From Psychrobacillus sp. NEAU-3TGS (GTDB taxonomy: Bacteria; Bacillota; Bacilli; Bacillales_A; Planococcaceae): a stretch of DNA of 64,000 nucleotides. Numbering within the stretch: position 1 is the stretch's first letter; every line of letters starts with the position of its first letter. Below, piece after piece: positions 9,401 to 16,998 of this stretch. The position numbers and the translations under genes were made by a program. The DNA lies in NCBI RefSeq assembly GCF_029955155.1, contig NZ_JAPNOZ010000001.1, positions 19,813-83,812 on the forward strand, given 5' to 3'. The notes beneath the pieces were generated by a model. It had not been told where the DNA came from and did not search any database. It saw nothing but the letters and a program-made list of their open reading frames with translations.

Positions 9401-9640
9401 AAGGTTAATGGAAGCTGTCCATGAGCACTCTTTTAGACTGGCGCGAGCTTCTATGTTAGAGGAATACATTCTAAGATTGTGACATGGTGTCGCAGCAACT
9501 GCGTGACTTTCATCCTACAAGCAAAGGAGGCAGCTCCTTAGCTACCACAAGCGATTTTGTTTGCGACGAGCTTACGCAGAAGCAGCTTTTTTACATTTGA
9601 TACCGAGAGGTAAAGCGCTGAAGCTAGATCAATAATGAGT
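9401..9640. repeat. decayed GC-richer intergenic repeat
   Basis: This 240-base stretch has no reading frame of merit. It is richer in GC than neighbouring intergenic DNA and full of broken palindromes such as GTCGCAGC, CTGCG, GCGACGAGCTTACGCAG and GGAGGCAGCTCC. The style resembles dispersed repeats seen between genes in Planococcaceae, and also the one at 12370-12560 here. It is probably a degenerate copy. I base this on composition and remembered patterns, not on an alignment. Confidence 0.35.
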
Positions 9641-9663
9641 AAAAATGTATATTTCCTATCTTC

Positions 9664-9700
9664 TTAAAAAATCCGTAACCCTACTCGGAGTCACGGATTT
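9664..9700 (-). terminator. terminator of the 52-residue gene
   Basis: On the minus strand an AAATCCGT/ACGGATTT stem (arms 9669-9676 and 9693-9700) is followed by six T. It lies 22 bases past the stop of the 52-residue gene. Confidence 0.75.
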
Positions 9701-9721
9701 CATCCTATTAACTTTGTAAAC

Positions 9722-9880
9722 TTAATTCCCACCACGTTCATCTACGTGAAGGTTATTTTGTCCTTCTTTCACCTGGAGTTCTTCTTTCTGTTGGTCACTT
9801 AACTCATTAGGCTTTCCTTGTTCCACTGTTTGATCTTTTGGATTGGAGGATTCGTTTTCATGATTCGACTCTTTTTTCAT
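9722..9880 (-). CDS. small hydrophilic protein, 52 residues, hypothetical
   Basis: A short gene that size cut-offs miss. The ATG at 9880 has an excellent ribosome binding site (AGGAAGGTG, six bases ahead), the frame runs 52 codons to TAA, and an intrinsic terminator follows. The product starts MKKESNHENESSNPKD and ends NLHVDERGGN. It is extremely hydrophilic, rich in Glu, Gln, Asn and Lys, with no Cys or hydrophobic stretch, so it is probably unstructured or a small acid-soluble or spore-type protein. Function unknown; no family recognised. Confidence 0.75.
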   Translation of the reverse strand: MKKESNHENESSNPKDQTVEQGKPNELSDQQKEELQVKEGQNNLHVDERGGN

Positions 9881-10075
9881 CACATTCACCTTCCTAATGT
9901 TCTATTCACTATTTCTTTTCCCCAAAATATTCGTTTCTAACATATTTATTTAAAACTCTTGTCAGGCTATCAAAGAAATTCTGACGAAGGATATACTTTC
10001 CATAAATTAAGAAAAAAGTTATCAATCCAAGAGTTCATATAAATAGTTACTTATTCTTATACGATTAGAAACCAT

Positions 10076-10192
10076 ATGAGCGCTCAATATAATCTTACCG
10101 CATTTGCACTTCAGCAAAAGGATCTTCGAGATGAATTATCTAGCTATATTAAAGAATTAAGTATGACCGATCTGAAAGTTATGAACAGCTAG
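10076..10192 (+). CDS. possible 38-residue ORF or gene remnant
   Basis: An ATG-initiated frame of 38 codons lies in the otherwise empty 9881-10213 gap. It encodes a product ending LRDELSSYIKELSMTDLKVMNS that could fold as an amphipathic helix. There is no good ribosome binding site, so it may be the tail of a decayed gene. Nothing else is visible in this gap. Confidence 0.25.
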   Translation: MSAQYNLTAFALQQKDLRDELSSYIKELSMTDLKVMNS

Positions 10193-10213
10193 TTAGGCCC
10201 CTTTAATTCGTAA

Positions 10214-10263
10214 AAAAGCTGATAAAATAAATGCCCCAAAGAGCATTCATTCTATCAGCTTTT
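10214..10263. terminator. bidirectional terminator
   Basis: Near-perfect long hairpin: arms 10214-10234 and 10243-10263, core AAAAGCTGAT / ATCAGCTTTT. It overlaps the stop codon of the MBL gene. A closely similar element stands at 18977-19025. Confidence 0.8.
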
Positions 10264-10993
10264 ATAATTGTATTAACATCCCTGACTCTGCCAAAACAAT
10301 ATTTTCGTTGCCTTGTTTTTTTGCACTAACTACTAAATCGTTTAAATCGCCATAGTGTGGAAGATGGGTTAATAACACCTTTTTTGCATTTGATTGATAT
10401 GCCAGTATTCCTGCATGCTCGGACGTCATATGACCGGATGCTGTTCCGTCCATACCTCCATACAAGCTACATTCTGTGATAAGAAGATCGCTATTAGCTG
10501 CAAATGAAATTAAGTCAGGCGTAAAGCTAGTATCAGATGTAAAGATAATACTTTTACTGTCACATTCAATTTTTATACTATACGTTTCTACTGGGTGAAT
10601 GTTTTTCATAAATGTACAGATGAATGGCCCGATTTCAAATCTACTCTTCTCGTTGAATGAAGTAAATCTAGAATATGCAACATCCTCTACCTGCTTTTTC
10701 ATGCCTTCGTCCTTGGGCCCATAAACACATAATTCTTCATCTGCTCGACCTAAATGTGTATTCACCAATCTAGAAAATAAATAGGCTCCAATATCACTGA
10801 AATGATCATAATGATAATGGGTTAGTATGACATGATTAATATTATTTAAATCAGCATAATTTTGTAATTCCGTTAAAACACCGCTTCCACAGTCAATTAA
10901 CAATGAAAAGTCCTCATGCTGAATTAAGTATCCTGAACAAGGACCATTCTTTTTAGGAAATCCTCCCCACATACCAATCACTCTACACTCCAT
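10262..10993 (-). CDS. MBL-fold metallo-hydrolase (YhfI-like)
   Basis: A 243-residue cytosolic metallo-beta-lactamase-fold enzyme of the RNase Z/phosphodiesterase-like group, similar in style to Bacillus YhfI. The dinuclear metal site is visible as THYHYDH (about residues 59-65), with further ligands at HP (around 123), the Asp in FTSDTSF and the His in LLTHLPHYG. The N-terminus VIGMWGGFPKKNGPCSGYLI is typical of the family. Its true substrate is unknown. Monocistronic; ATG at 10993 after AGAGG. Confidence 0.88.
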   Translation of the reverse strand: MECRVIGMWGGFPKKNGPCSGYLIQHEDFSLLIDCGSGVLTELQNYADLNNINHVILTHYHYDHFSDIGAYLFSRLVNTHLGRADEELCVYGPKDEGMKKQVEDVAYSRFTSFNEKSRFEIGPFICTFMKNIHPVETYSIKIECDSKSIIFTSDTSFTPDLISFAANSDLLITECSLYGGMDGTASGHMTSEHAGILAYQSNAKKVLLTHLPHYGDLNDLVVSAKKQGNENIVLAESGMLIQL

Positions 10994-11091
10994 AGATTTT
11001 AGCCTCTTTCTTCAAATCATCCTGATAATCCGTTGCCTCGATTTTACCATGATAAATTAGATAGCGCTAAATTACGAATCCCTTGCGTTTT

Positions 11092-12216
11092 TTAATCTTC
11101 TACCGGCAACCAGCCTTTTACATTCATCAGTCTGTCCCACAATGGATCTGGAATGACTAATTCTTCTTGAGCTTTTCTAGAAAGCGTTGTACGTATTTGA
11201 TCTTCCTCACCTGCCTGGACTTTCTCGATCCACTTCGGCTCCATTAGTAACTCTCGACCTAACGCAATGAATGGGACACCAGTTTCAAGTGCTTCTACCA
11301 CTTCATCCGGTGTATGCAAAGAACCTACTCCAACTACAGGAACACGGTCTCCTATTTTTTCATGTATCTTAATAATTCTTGACTGGATTTTATCTTTTTC
11401 TCGGAAGGAGCCATTCCAGAAATGATTAACAGACACATGTAAATAGTCTAGTCCTTGATCTGCCAGCTTATCTATAAATTGAAGGGTGTCATCCAATTGA
11501 ATCCCTGGGTTGCTGCCTTCTTCTGGAGATATTCGGTAACCAACGACAAATGGTGCACTTGCGTGTTCCTTAACTGCTTTTTGTACAGAATTTACAATAG
11601 CTAAAGGAAAATTCATCCTTTTCTCAAGAGATCCTCCCCACTCATCTTCTCTTCTATTGGAATGTGGTGAGAAGAATTGCTGCAATAAATAAGTATTTGC
11701 CCCATGGATTTCAACTCCATCAAAACCCGCTTCAATAGCTCTTCTTGTTGCCTCACCAAAAGCTTCGATTGTATGATTTATTTCATCCACTGTCATTTCT
11801 CTCGGTGTGATTGCTCCTTTATTTTCCGCAGCAATAGCACTCGCTGAAACAGGTTGCCGGTCTGGCAGTAATTGTGGTGGCGACTGTCTGCCTCCATGAT
11901 ATATCTGTATAATCGCTTTTGTGCCGTTGGACTGAATAGTCTGTGCTAATTTTTTCAATCCTGGAAGGAATTGATCATCATCTATACTAAATTGTCCCGG
12001 AAACCCTTTACCGTCTTTACTTACATACGCACAGGCAGTGATGAATGTTCCGACCCCACCAGATCGCTCTTTATAATAGGCTAGTTCCCTTTCTGAAACT
12101 TCCCCACTTTCTTCGGAGGAATAGTTCGTCATCGGAGCAATCATTATTCGATTTTTTACTTCTACTCCTGATGGGAAAGTAAATTTTTCGAAGATCTTTT
12201 CGTATTTTTGCTTCAT
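11092..12216 (-). CDS. Old Yellow Enzyme family NADH:flavin oxidoreductase
   Basis: A 374-residue FMN-dependent ene-reductase of the Old Yellow Enzyme fold, closest in style to Bacillus YqiG. It would reduce activated C=C bonds of enals, enones or nitro compounds with NAD(P)H. Visible: the N-terminal substrate/FMN loop KNRIMIAPMTNYSS, the barrel strand GFDGVEIHGANTYLLQQFFSPHSNRR with the His-x-x-Asn pair that binds the substrate carbonyl, and the phosphate-binding VVGVGSLHTPDEVVEALE plus ALGRELL at the end. RBS AAGGAG at the ATG 12216. Single gene, no dedicated regulator next to it. Confidence 0.92.
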   Translation of the reverse strand: MKQKYEKIFEKFTFPSGVEVKNRIMIAPMTNYSSEESGEVSERELAYYKERSGGVGTFITACAYVSKDGKGFPGQFSIDDDQFLPGLKKLAQTIQSNGTKAIIQIYHGGRQSPPQLLPDRQPVSASAIAAENKGAITPREMTVDEINHTIEAFGEATRRAIEAGFDGVEIHGANTYLLQQFFSPHSNRREDEWGGSLEKRMNFPLAIVNSVQKAVKEHASAPFVVGYRISPEEGSNPGIQLDDTLQFIDKLADQGLDYLHVSVNHFWNGSFREKDKIQSRIIKIHEKIGDRVPVVGVGSLHTPDEVVEALETGVPFIALGRELLMEPKWIEKVQAGEEDQIRTTLSRKAQEELVIPDPLWDRLMNVKGWLPVED

Positions 12217-12319
12217 TATTTTAACTCCTTTTTAGCCAATCCTGAGAAGGCCAATATGTTTTCTCTATTTAATACTACAGAAGTTGGCTAGAATCTTCCA
12301 ACAATCTGCCACAAAAAAT

Positions 12320-12361
12320 CCCTATGCTACACACTATTCAACGATAGTATGCAACATAGGG
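12320..12361. terminator. orphan hairpin with T tracts on both sides
   Basis: Arms 12320-12336 and 12345-12361 pair over 17 bases with two mismatches, loop of eight. Six T follow on the minus strand and four on the plus strand. It stands in a divergent intergenic region where neither neighbouring gene ends, so it may end an unseen small transcript or belong to the repeat that follows. Confidence 0.5.
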
Positions 12362-12369
12362 TTTTATTT

Positions 12370-12560
12370 ATCCCGCATTAACGGGCAGTAAGACTCCCAC
12401 TTCAAGATTGAAGAAAAGCGAAAAGATAAGTGGGAGATCAACTGCTGGCACGCGCCCGATGAAATGATCCCAGACTAAGTACGCAACATCGTGTTGCTCC
12501 TGCGCAAAGCTTGCCGCAAAATAAAAGAGCGTTTGCAACGTCTAAATCTTAGGACCTTAT
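12370..12560. repeat. structured-RNA-like dispersed repeat, decayed
   Basis: Several nested helices can be drawn: CCCG/CGGG at 12372-12385, a 9-bp perfect stem with arms 12394-12402 and 12428-12436, CGGGC (12382-12386) with GCCCG (12454-12458), and GCAAC/GTTGC at 12483-12497. There is no coding frame. The arrangement resembles a mobile-element end or a noncoding RNA; I could not identify the family. It fills most of the 440-base gap between the Old Yellow Enzyme gene and the next gene. Confidence 0.45.
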
Positions 12561-12656
12561 GCATAAAGATACACCATAATAGATCCTTTCACATAAATTA
12601 ATTGAAATGGATACAGTTGCTGATCTATCTAATGAAATGGAAAGGAAGATAGTTAA

Positions 12657-13148
12657 ATGGTAAATTTTCAACCTTTTCATGGGATTGTCACCATGATTAG
12701 TGATTTTACGATTGAACAAAATGGAGAAGGAGAAGGTTGCTATACATTAATGTCTGTAGCTAACGGAAACGGAGATTTAGTAAATTTCGTGGTGGCCCCA
12801 ACTACTTATTTTGTAGACCATGCCATGGTAGCAGTTGGCGATTGGGTAACTGGATATTATGATGCAGATGCACCTGTTCCTTTTATTTTCCCACCACAAT
12901 ATCGGGCACTAGTTATGGTAAAAGATAGTGCCTATCAAAATGTAAAAGTAGGCTATTTTAATAACCAGCTGGAAAGTAGTGATGGACAATTAAGATTAAA
13001 TATTTCACCGTCCACACAAATATTATTAATAAATGGGCAAGCTTTTACAAAAAATCCTGCGAATCGGAATTTAATAGTTAGCTATGGACCTACCACCAGA
13101 AGTATCCCTGCTCAAACCACCCCTTATAAAATTATCGTTTGGTGTTAG
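12657..13148 (+). CDS. conserved hypothetical protein, 163 residues
   Basis: I recognise this as a conserved but uncharacterised protein of spore-forming Bacillales. It has no signal peptide or membrane span, is rich in aromatic and beta-branched residues, and appears all-beta, perhaps OB-fold-like. Distinct stretches are VNFVVAPTTYFVDHAMVAVGD (start), PVPFIFPPQYRALVM and the C-terminal TTRSIPAQTTPYKIIVWC, ending in Cys. The ATG at 12657 has GAAAGGAAG upstream. No neighbour points to a function. Confidence 0.75.
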   Translation: MVNFQPFHGIVTMISDFTIEQNGEGEGCYTLMSVANGNGDLVNFVVAPTTYFVDHAMVAVGDWVTGYYDADAPVPFIFPPQYRALVMVKDSAYQNVKVGYFNNQLESSDGQLRLNISPSTQILLINGQAFTKNPANRNLIVSYGPTTRSIPAQTTPYKIIVWC

Positions 13149-13347
13149 TGCTTATTATAGAAGCGTAGAAGTGAGATGTTCATTATGTATAAGAAAAGCG
13201 ATTCTAAGTAAGTTTGATAAATCCTTTTTGAGATACTATTAAAGTAACACTCCATTTTTGATATAATTTTATTGTAATAGGAAGATTAAGTTGATCCATA
13301 ACTTAAATCAAGACTGGAAGAATAGTCTGAACAGGAGATGATTATTT

Positions 13348-13749
13348 TTGCGTTTATGGCACCAAAGTTTACTCAGCATTTTGCCGAAATCACAGCTATT
13401 GGCGCAGTGGCGTGAGTTGAATAGTATTTTCGTAAAGGAAGACCGTCATATTCTCATTAACTATATTTATGACTATCCGAAAGATGATTTACTTGCCTAT
13501 ACACAACTTGTTCTGCATGAAATGTGTGCACGCGATATTAATATTCGTACCCTAGACAAAATGGAGCGTTATTTCGCTAACGGACCTTTTGAGAAGGTGA
13601 CACATCCATTCGTTCATCATCATAACGAGGAGTATTTCGAAATTTGTTATTTTAATCTAAAAGAAAAATTTGTGCGCGGACAAAAGGATTTTGATGTGGA
13701 GCGCTATGAGGCTATAACGAAAATGTATGAAATGGAGATAGGAAAATAA
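13348..13749 (+). CDS. pyrimidine-dimer DNA glycosylase (T4 endonuclease V-like)
   Basis: A 133-residue member of the Pyr_excise/TIGR02328 family related to phage T4 DenV, a glycosylase/AP-lyase that removes UV-induced cyclobutane pyrimidine dimers. The N-terminus MRLWHQSLLSILPKSQLLAQWRE matches the family start, in which the N-terminal amine acts as the nucleophile, and the Glu of QWRE falls where the catalytic acid of T4 endoV (Glu23) lies. The start is TTG at 13348 with AGGAG 10 bases ahead; no ATG in frame fits. A degenerate copy of its middle part lies at about 15655-15745. Confidence 0.82.
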   Translation: MRLWHQSLLSILPKSQLLAQWRELNSIFVKEDRHILINYIYDYPKDDLLAYTQLVLHEMCARDINIRTLDKMERYFANGPFEKVTHPFVHHHNEEYFEICYFNLKEKFVRGQKDFDVERYEAITKMYEMEIGK

Positions 13750-13886
13750 CATTCCATTGCCCCTTGTAGCAAACAAACATGAATGTTTCTATTTTACACA
13801 AGGACAGAAACTTAAGATGACCCGGGATGTTTGCGATTAATCTAAAGCAAATACTCATCTTGTTTTGTAAAAAGTGATCAAAAAAT

Positions 13887-13925
13887 AGGCAACTTTCCTG
13901 TTCAAAAATGAACAAGAAGTTGCCT
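13887..13925 (-). terminator. terminator of the YqeY-family gene
   Basis: On the minus strand a strong stem (arms 13887-13904 and 13909-13925, AGGCAACTT / AAGTTGCCT at the base) is followed by ATTTTTT. It lies about 65 bases after the stop at 13992. Confidence 0.8.
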
Positions 13926-13991
13926 GTTTGAATAATCATTACCAATTCTAAAATGCTAGTTTTCAGTGCCTTCACTTCGATACTCTTCTAG

Positions 13992-14417
13992 TTAGATTAA
14001 ACTTTTCACCACTTTAGACATAGTTGACCCATCTGCTTTTCCAGTAAGTAATGGTTTTGCAATTTTCATCGCGTCTCCCATATTCATACCTTTTACAATT
14101 CCAGCCTCAGTTAATAACGCCGCAACTTCTTCTTCACTTAATTGTTTTGGTAAGAAGCTTTTTAGTAGTACTAGTTTGGCTTCCTCTTTTTCTATTAAGT
14201 CTTCTCGATTTGCATTTTGAGCTCCTTCTAAAGCTTGGTTCGTTTGTTTCACTTCGCGATTCACAATAGCAATTTCTTCTTCCGGTGAAAGGCTCGAACC
14301 TTTTTCTTTTTCGGCGCTATCCAGTGCTGATTTTAAAAGTGTTAATACTCCTTTTGCTAATACATCCTTCTCTTTCATCGCACGTTTTAATTGTTCAAAT
14401 ACAGTTGTTTTTATCAT
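13992..14417 (-). CDS. GatB/YqeY domain-containing protein
   Basis: A 141-residue all-helical protein of the YqeY family, which shares the tail domain of GatB and may act in tRNA-dependent amidation or tRNA binding; its real role is not established. Visible family stretches: LKRAMKEKDVLAKGVLTLLKSAL, a Glu-rich helix with NREVKQ, KSFLPKQLSEEEV and the C-terminal GDAMKIAKPLLTGKADGSTMSKVVK. The ATG at 14417 is preferred over GTG 14438, since AAGGAG stands 11 bases before it. Confidence 0.88.
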   Translation of the reverse strand: MIKTTVFEQLKRAMKEKDVLAKGVLTLLKSALDSAEKEKGSSLSPEEEIAIVNREVKQTNQALEGAQNANREDLIEKEEAKLVLLKSFLPKQLSEEEVAALLTEAGIVKGMNMGDAMKIAKPLLTGKADGSTMSKVVKSLI

Positions 14418-14458
14418 ATTAATAAAATCTCCTTCCACACACTCATTGTATTACTAGT

Positions 14459-15097
14459 TTACGCCAATAAAGTCATCACTGCAAAGAAATGCAATATGGA
14501 TGCTGCTAGTACAAAAACATGCCATACTGCGTGATGATAAGTAAATCCGCGCCACACATAAAAAACGGCCCCTACTGTGTAAAGTACACCACCTATAGCG
14601 AGATAAATAAGCCCTTCAGTCGAGACGTTTGCTAAAAGTGGTTTCCATGCAAATACCATCAGCCAGCCCATGACCACATACAATAACGTCGATGTATGCA
14701 AAAAGCGCTTCACAAAAAAGGCTTTAAACACCGTACCTGCAATCGCAAGCCCCCATACAATCCCAAACAAAGTCCAGCCAAGTGTCCCTTTCACCGCAAT
14801 AAATAAAAAAGGAGTATAGGTCCCTGCTATAAAAAAGTAAATAGCAGAATGATCCATGATCTCAAAGAAATCTTTCGCTCGCCCCGCCGGAAATCCATGC
14901 ACGAGTGTGGATGAAGCATATAACAGAACCATCGTCGCTCCAAATAACGTAAAACTGACCACATGCCATGCCGTCCCTCGTGTAACAGAAGATACAATTA
15001 AAATGACAAGAGCCGCAATACTTAATAGTGCTCCAATTCCATGAATAATTGCATTCGCAATCTCTTCCCGCTTAGAAAATATATGTGTATTGCTCAT
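14459..15097 (-). CDS. hemolysin III family / PAQR-type membrane protein
   Basis: A 212-residue, seven-span membrane protein of the HlyIII/PAQR family (YplQ-like in Bacillus). The family signature is present: N-terminal REEIANAIIHGIGALL, the His-containing STLVHGFP, EIMDHSAIYFFIAGTYTPFL with conserved Asp-His, and AVWHVFVLAASILHFF with the two metal-binding His at the C-terminus. Members are linked to membrane fluidity control and hydrolase activity; haemolysis is not generally proven. The ATG at 15097 is chosen because GGAAGGA sits 6 bases upstream; a longer frame has no good start. Confidence 0.9.
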   Translation of the reverse strand: MSNTHIFSKREEIANAIIHGIGALLSIAALVILIVSSVTRGTAWHVVSFTLFGATMVLLYASSTLVHGFPAGRAKDFFEIMDHSAIYFFIAGTYTPFLFIAVKGTLGWTLFGIVWGLAIAGTVFKAFFVKRFLHTSTLLYVVMGWLMVFAWKPLLANVSTEGLIYLAIGGVLYTVGAVFYVWRGFTYHHAVWHVFVLAASILHFFAVMTLLA

Positions 15098-15190
15098 ATG
15101 GAATCCTTCCAATCTGATAGATCTATTTATCCTTATGGTATCACTTTGCTTACATAGGTGAAACTTTGTCCATCCATATTTAATATAAAA

Positions 15191-15217
15191 AAGAGACACC
15201 CATTAAGAGTGTCTCTT
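15191..15217 (-). terminator. terminator of the cold-shock gene
   Basis: AAGAGACAC (15191-15199) pairs with GTGTCTCTT (15209-15217), followed on the minus strand by TTTTTTAT. It lies 22 bases after the cold-shock stop codon. Confidence 0.85.
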
Positions 15218-15238
15218 CTTTGATTTAATTCCTAAGAA

Positions 15239-15439
15239 TTAAAGTTTTACGATGTTAACTGCTTGTGGTCCACGTTGACCGTCTTCGATATCAAATTCCA
15301 CTTTTTGACCTTCGTCAAGTGATTTGAAACCTTCGCCTTGGATAGCTGAGAAGTGAGCGAATACGTCGTTTCCGCCTTCAACTTCGATAAATCCAAAACC
15401 TTTTTCTGCGTTAAACCATTTTACTGTACCTTGTGTCAT
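15239..15439 (-). CDS. CspA/CspB-family cold-shock protein
   Basis: A 66-residue five-stranded OB-fold RNA/ssDNA chaperone. The RNP motifs are intact: [10 protein letters not shown] (residues 13-22, RNP1) and DVFAHFSAI (25-33, RNP2). It starts [17 protein letters not shown], as in Bacillus Csps, and ends QAVNIVKL. Csps melt mRNA secondary structure and can act as transcription antiterminators. The GGAGGT ribosome binding site is at 15447-15452. The leader carries a sigma-A promoter and a long hairpin followed by a U tract (see separate entries), suggesting attenuation. Which Csp paralogue this is cannot be told. Confidence 0.97.
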   Translation of the reverse strand: MTQGTVKWFNAEKGFGFIEVEGGNDVFAHFSAIQGEGFKSLDEGQKVEFDIEDGQRGPQAVNIVKL

Positions 15440-15468
15440 TTAGATGACCTCCAAATATTGAATTGAAT

Positions 15469-15532
15469 AAAAAAATTCACATATTACAAAAAGTACCGAA
15501 CAAACACGATTACTTTTTGTAATATGTGAATT
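15469..15532 (-). promoter_or_regulatory. intrinsic terminator hairpin in the cold-shock 5' leader
   Basis: Arms 15474-15495 and 15511-15532 are perfectly complementary over 22 bp with a 15-base loop. Read in the direction of the cold-shock gene the stem ends in seven T (15475-15469) and lies between the promoter and the ribosome binding site. It should stop transcription ahead of the gene unless it is melted or antiterminated. Confidence 0.85.
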
Positions 15533-15566
15533 CATTGTTTCTGTAAGCAATTTAATTATTGTCCTA

Positions 15567-15595
15567 AGTATACAACAGCTTTTTATATTTGTCCA
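15567..15595 (-). promoter_or_regulatory. sigma-A promoter of the cold-shock gene
   Basis: On the minus strand TGGACA (15590-15595) and TATACT (15567-15572) are 17 bases apart. The predicted start near 15560 gives a leader of about 120 bases. Confidence 0.75.
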
Positions 15596-15654
15596 CCATT
15601 TTATTCAACCTGCACAATTTGCAAGTTAAGAATAAGGGAACATTCGAGTTTGAG

Positions 15655-15745
15655 ATAAGGTCTATTAACTATACTAATGACTATTCGAAAGATGATTTAT
15701 TTGCCTAACTACTACTTGTTCTGAGTGCAATGCTTACACGGAACT
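15655..15745 (+). pseudogene. relic of a second pyrimidine-dimer glycosylase gene
   Basis: From about 15663 to 15745 the sequence matches positions 13455-13537 of the glycosylase gene at roughly four bases in five by eye, for example the shared run GAAAGATGATTTA. The frame is broken by an in-frame TAA just after the copy of DDLLAY. Only about 80-90 bases remain. It shows a past duplication or recombination; the rest of the 15533-15765 gap holds only the promoter above. Confidence 0.6.
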
Positions 15746-15765
15746 TTTTAAAAAAAGACGACAAT

Positions 15766-15799
15766 AAATCCCTTGTCCAACAATCGAAACAAGGGATTT
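15766..15799. terminator. terminator hairpin after gltS
   Basis: Perfect 11-bp arms (15766-15776, 15789-15799; AAATCCCTTGT / ACAAGGGATTT) immediately beyond the gltS stop. The T run on the minus strand comes only after nine more bases. Confidence 0.65.
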
Positions 15800-15807
15800 T
15801 GTATCAT

Positions 15808-16998
15808 TTATTGGAATAAGTTAATTGTCGTAATAATAATAGGCATTGCAAACACATCGATAAGGAATGCACCAACAATTGGTACTACTAGATATGCTTT
15901 TTTCGATGGTCCGAATCTTTCTGTTACAGCAGCCATATTTGCCATTGCATTAGGCGTTGCACCTAAGCCATGGCCCGTGAAACCAGCTACCATTACAGCA
16001 GCATCGTAATTTTTTCCTAATAGACGGAACAGTACAAAGATGCCAAAAAGAACGATAAAAATAACTTGGACCACAACAATTGCGATTAATGGAAGCGCCA
16101 AATCCGCTATTTCCCAAAGCTTAATGCTCATTAATGCCATGGATAAGAAGATACCTAAAGAAATATCACTTACTAAGCCAATACTTTTCATATCTACTGT
16201 TTTAGGGTTAAATTTATCTACAATATTTCTCACGATAACCGCTACGAACATAGCTCCAACGTACCCAGGAAGAACAAATCCTGTTGCAGAGGAGAACAAA
16301 CCTCCTAAGTAAGTACCAAGAGCCATACAGAAAGTTATGAGGAGTAGTTGAGTGAAAAAGCTATTCGTTGTAATTGCTTTCCCTTCCTCTTCCAGCTCGA
16401 ACTCTGTAACTTCTTCTGTTTCCGTTGATTTCAAATCATACTTTGTTATTAAATATTTAACAACCGGTCCTCCAACAAGTCCCCCTGCAACAAGCCCAAA
16501 CGTAGCAGCTGCTACACCAATAGACAGTGCCGAATTGATACCCAAATCTTCAACTGTTTGTCCGAAGGCAGTTGCTGCACCGTGCCCACCTTCCATGGAA
16601 ACAGCTCCAGCCATCATCCCTATTAAAGGATGAAGATCAAATAAATATGCCATAGACACACCGATCGTGTTTTGTGCAAGCGCTAAAAATCCACAAGCCA
16701 GCCAGTAAATAACGAGTAGCTTACCACCCAATTTTACAAGCTTAAAACTTGCGCCCAGGCCAACTGTAGTAAAAAAGGTAAGCATGAACAATCCCTGTAA
16801 CGATGTATCTAATGTAATTTCAAACAAATCAAGAGATTTGGCTATTGTAGCGAGCAATGCAAATAATAATCCTCCTACTACTGGAGCGGGAATACAGAAC
16901 TTATTTAAGAATCCAACCTTCTTCACTAGGTATGTACCTAAAACCAATAATGCGATGGAAAGAAAGATTGTGGTTGTTTGATCAAGTGCTAGTGTCAT
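15808..16998 (-). CDS. gltS: sodium/glutamate symporter
   Basis: A 396-residue member of the ESS family (GltS), importing glutamate with Na+. About ten membrane spans in two inverted repeats are visible. Each repeat has its Gly-rich re-entrant loop: MMAGAVSMEGGHGAATAFG near residue 130 and VMVAGFTGHGLGATPNAMANM near 340, both diagnostic of GltS. An acidic cytosolic loop (TETEEVTEFELEEEG) joins the halves. The ATG at 16998, with GGAGGAAG before it, overlaps the upstream hutG-like gene by 17 bases, so the two are co-translated. The pairing suggests glutamate formation and transport; control is likely by the divergent LysR regulator. Confidence 0.94.
   Translation of the reverse strand: MTLALDQTTTIFLSIALLVLGTYLVKKVGFLNKFCIPAPVVGGLLFALLATIAKSLDLFEITLDTSLQGLFMLTFFTTVGLGASFKLVKLGGKLLVIYWLACGFLALAQNTIGVSMAYLFDLHPLIGMMAGAVSMEGGHGAATAFGQTVEDLGINSALSIGVAAATFGLVAGGLVGGPVVKYLITKYDLKSTETEEVTEFELEEEGKAITTNSFFTQLLLITFCMALGTYLGGLFSSATGFVLPGYVGAMFVAVIVRNIVDKFNPKTVDMKSIGLVSDISLGIFLSMALMSIKLWEIADLALPLIAIVVVQVIFIVLFGIFVLFRLLGKNYDAAVMVAGFTGHGLGATPNAMANMAAVTERFGPSKKAYLVVPIVGAFLIDVFAMPIIITTINLFQ

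Noticed and set aside
9097..10261. Prophage or mobile-island edge
   Set aside because: No integrase, transposase, tRNA or flanking direct repeats; only small genes and decayed repeats are seen.
13712..13975. 87-codon minus-strand frame after the glycosylase gene
   Set aside because: It covers a convergent intergenic region containing the YqeY terminator, has no ribosome binding site, and its product has no family look.
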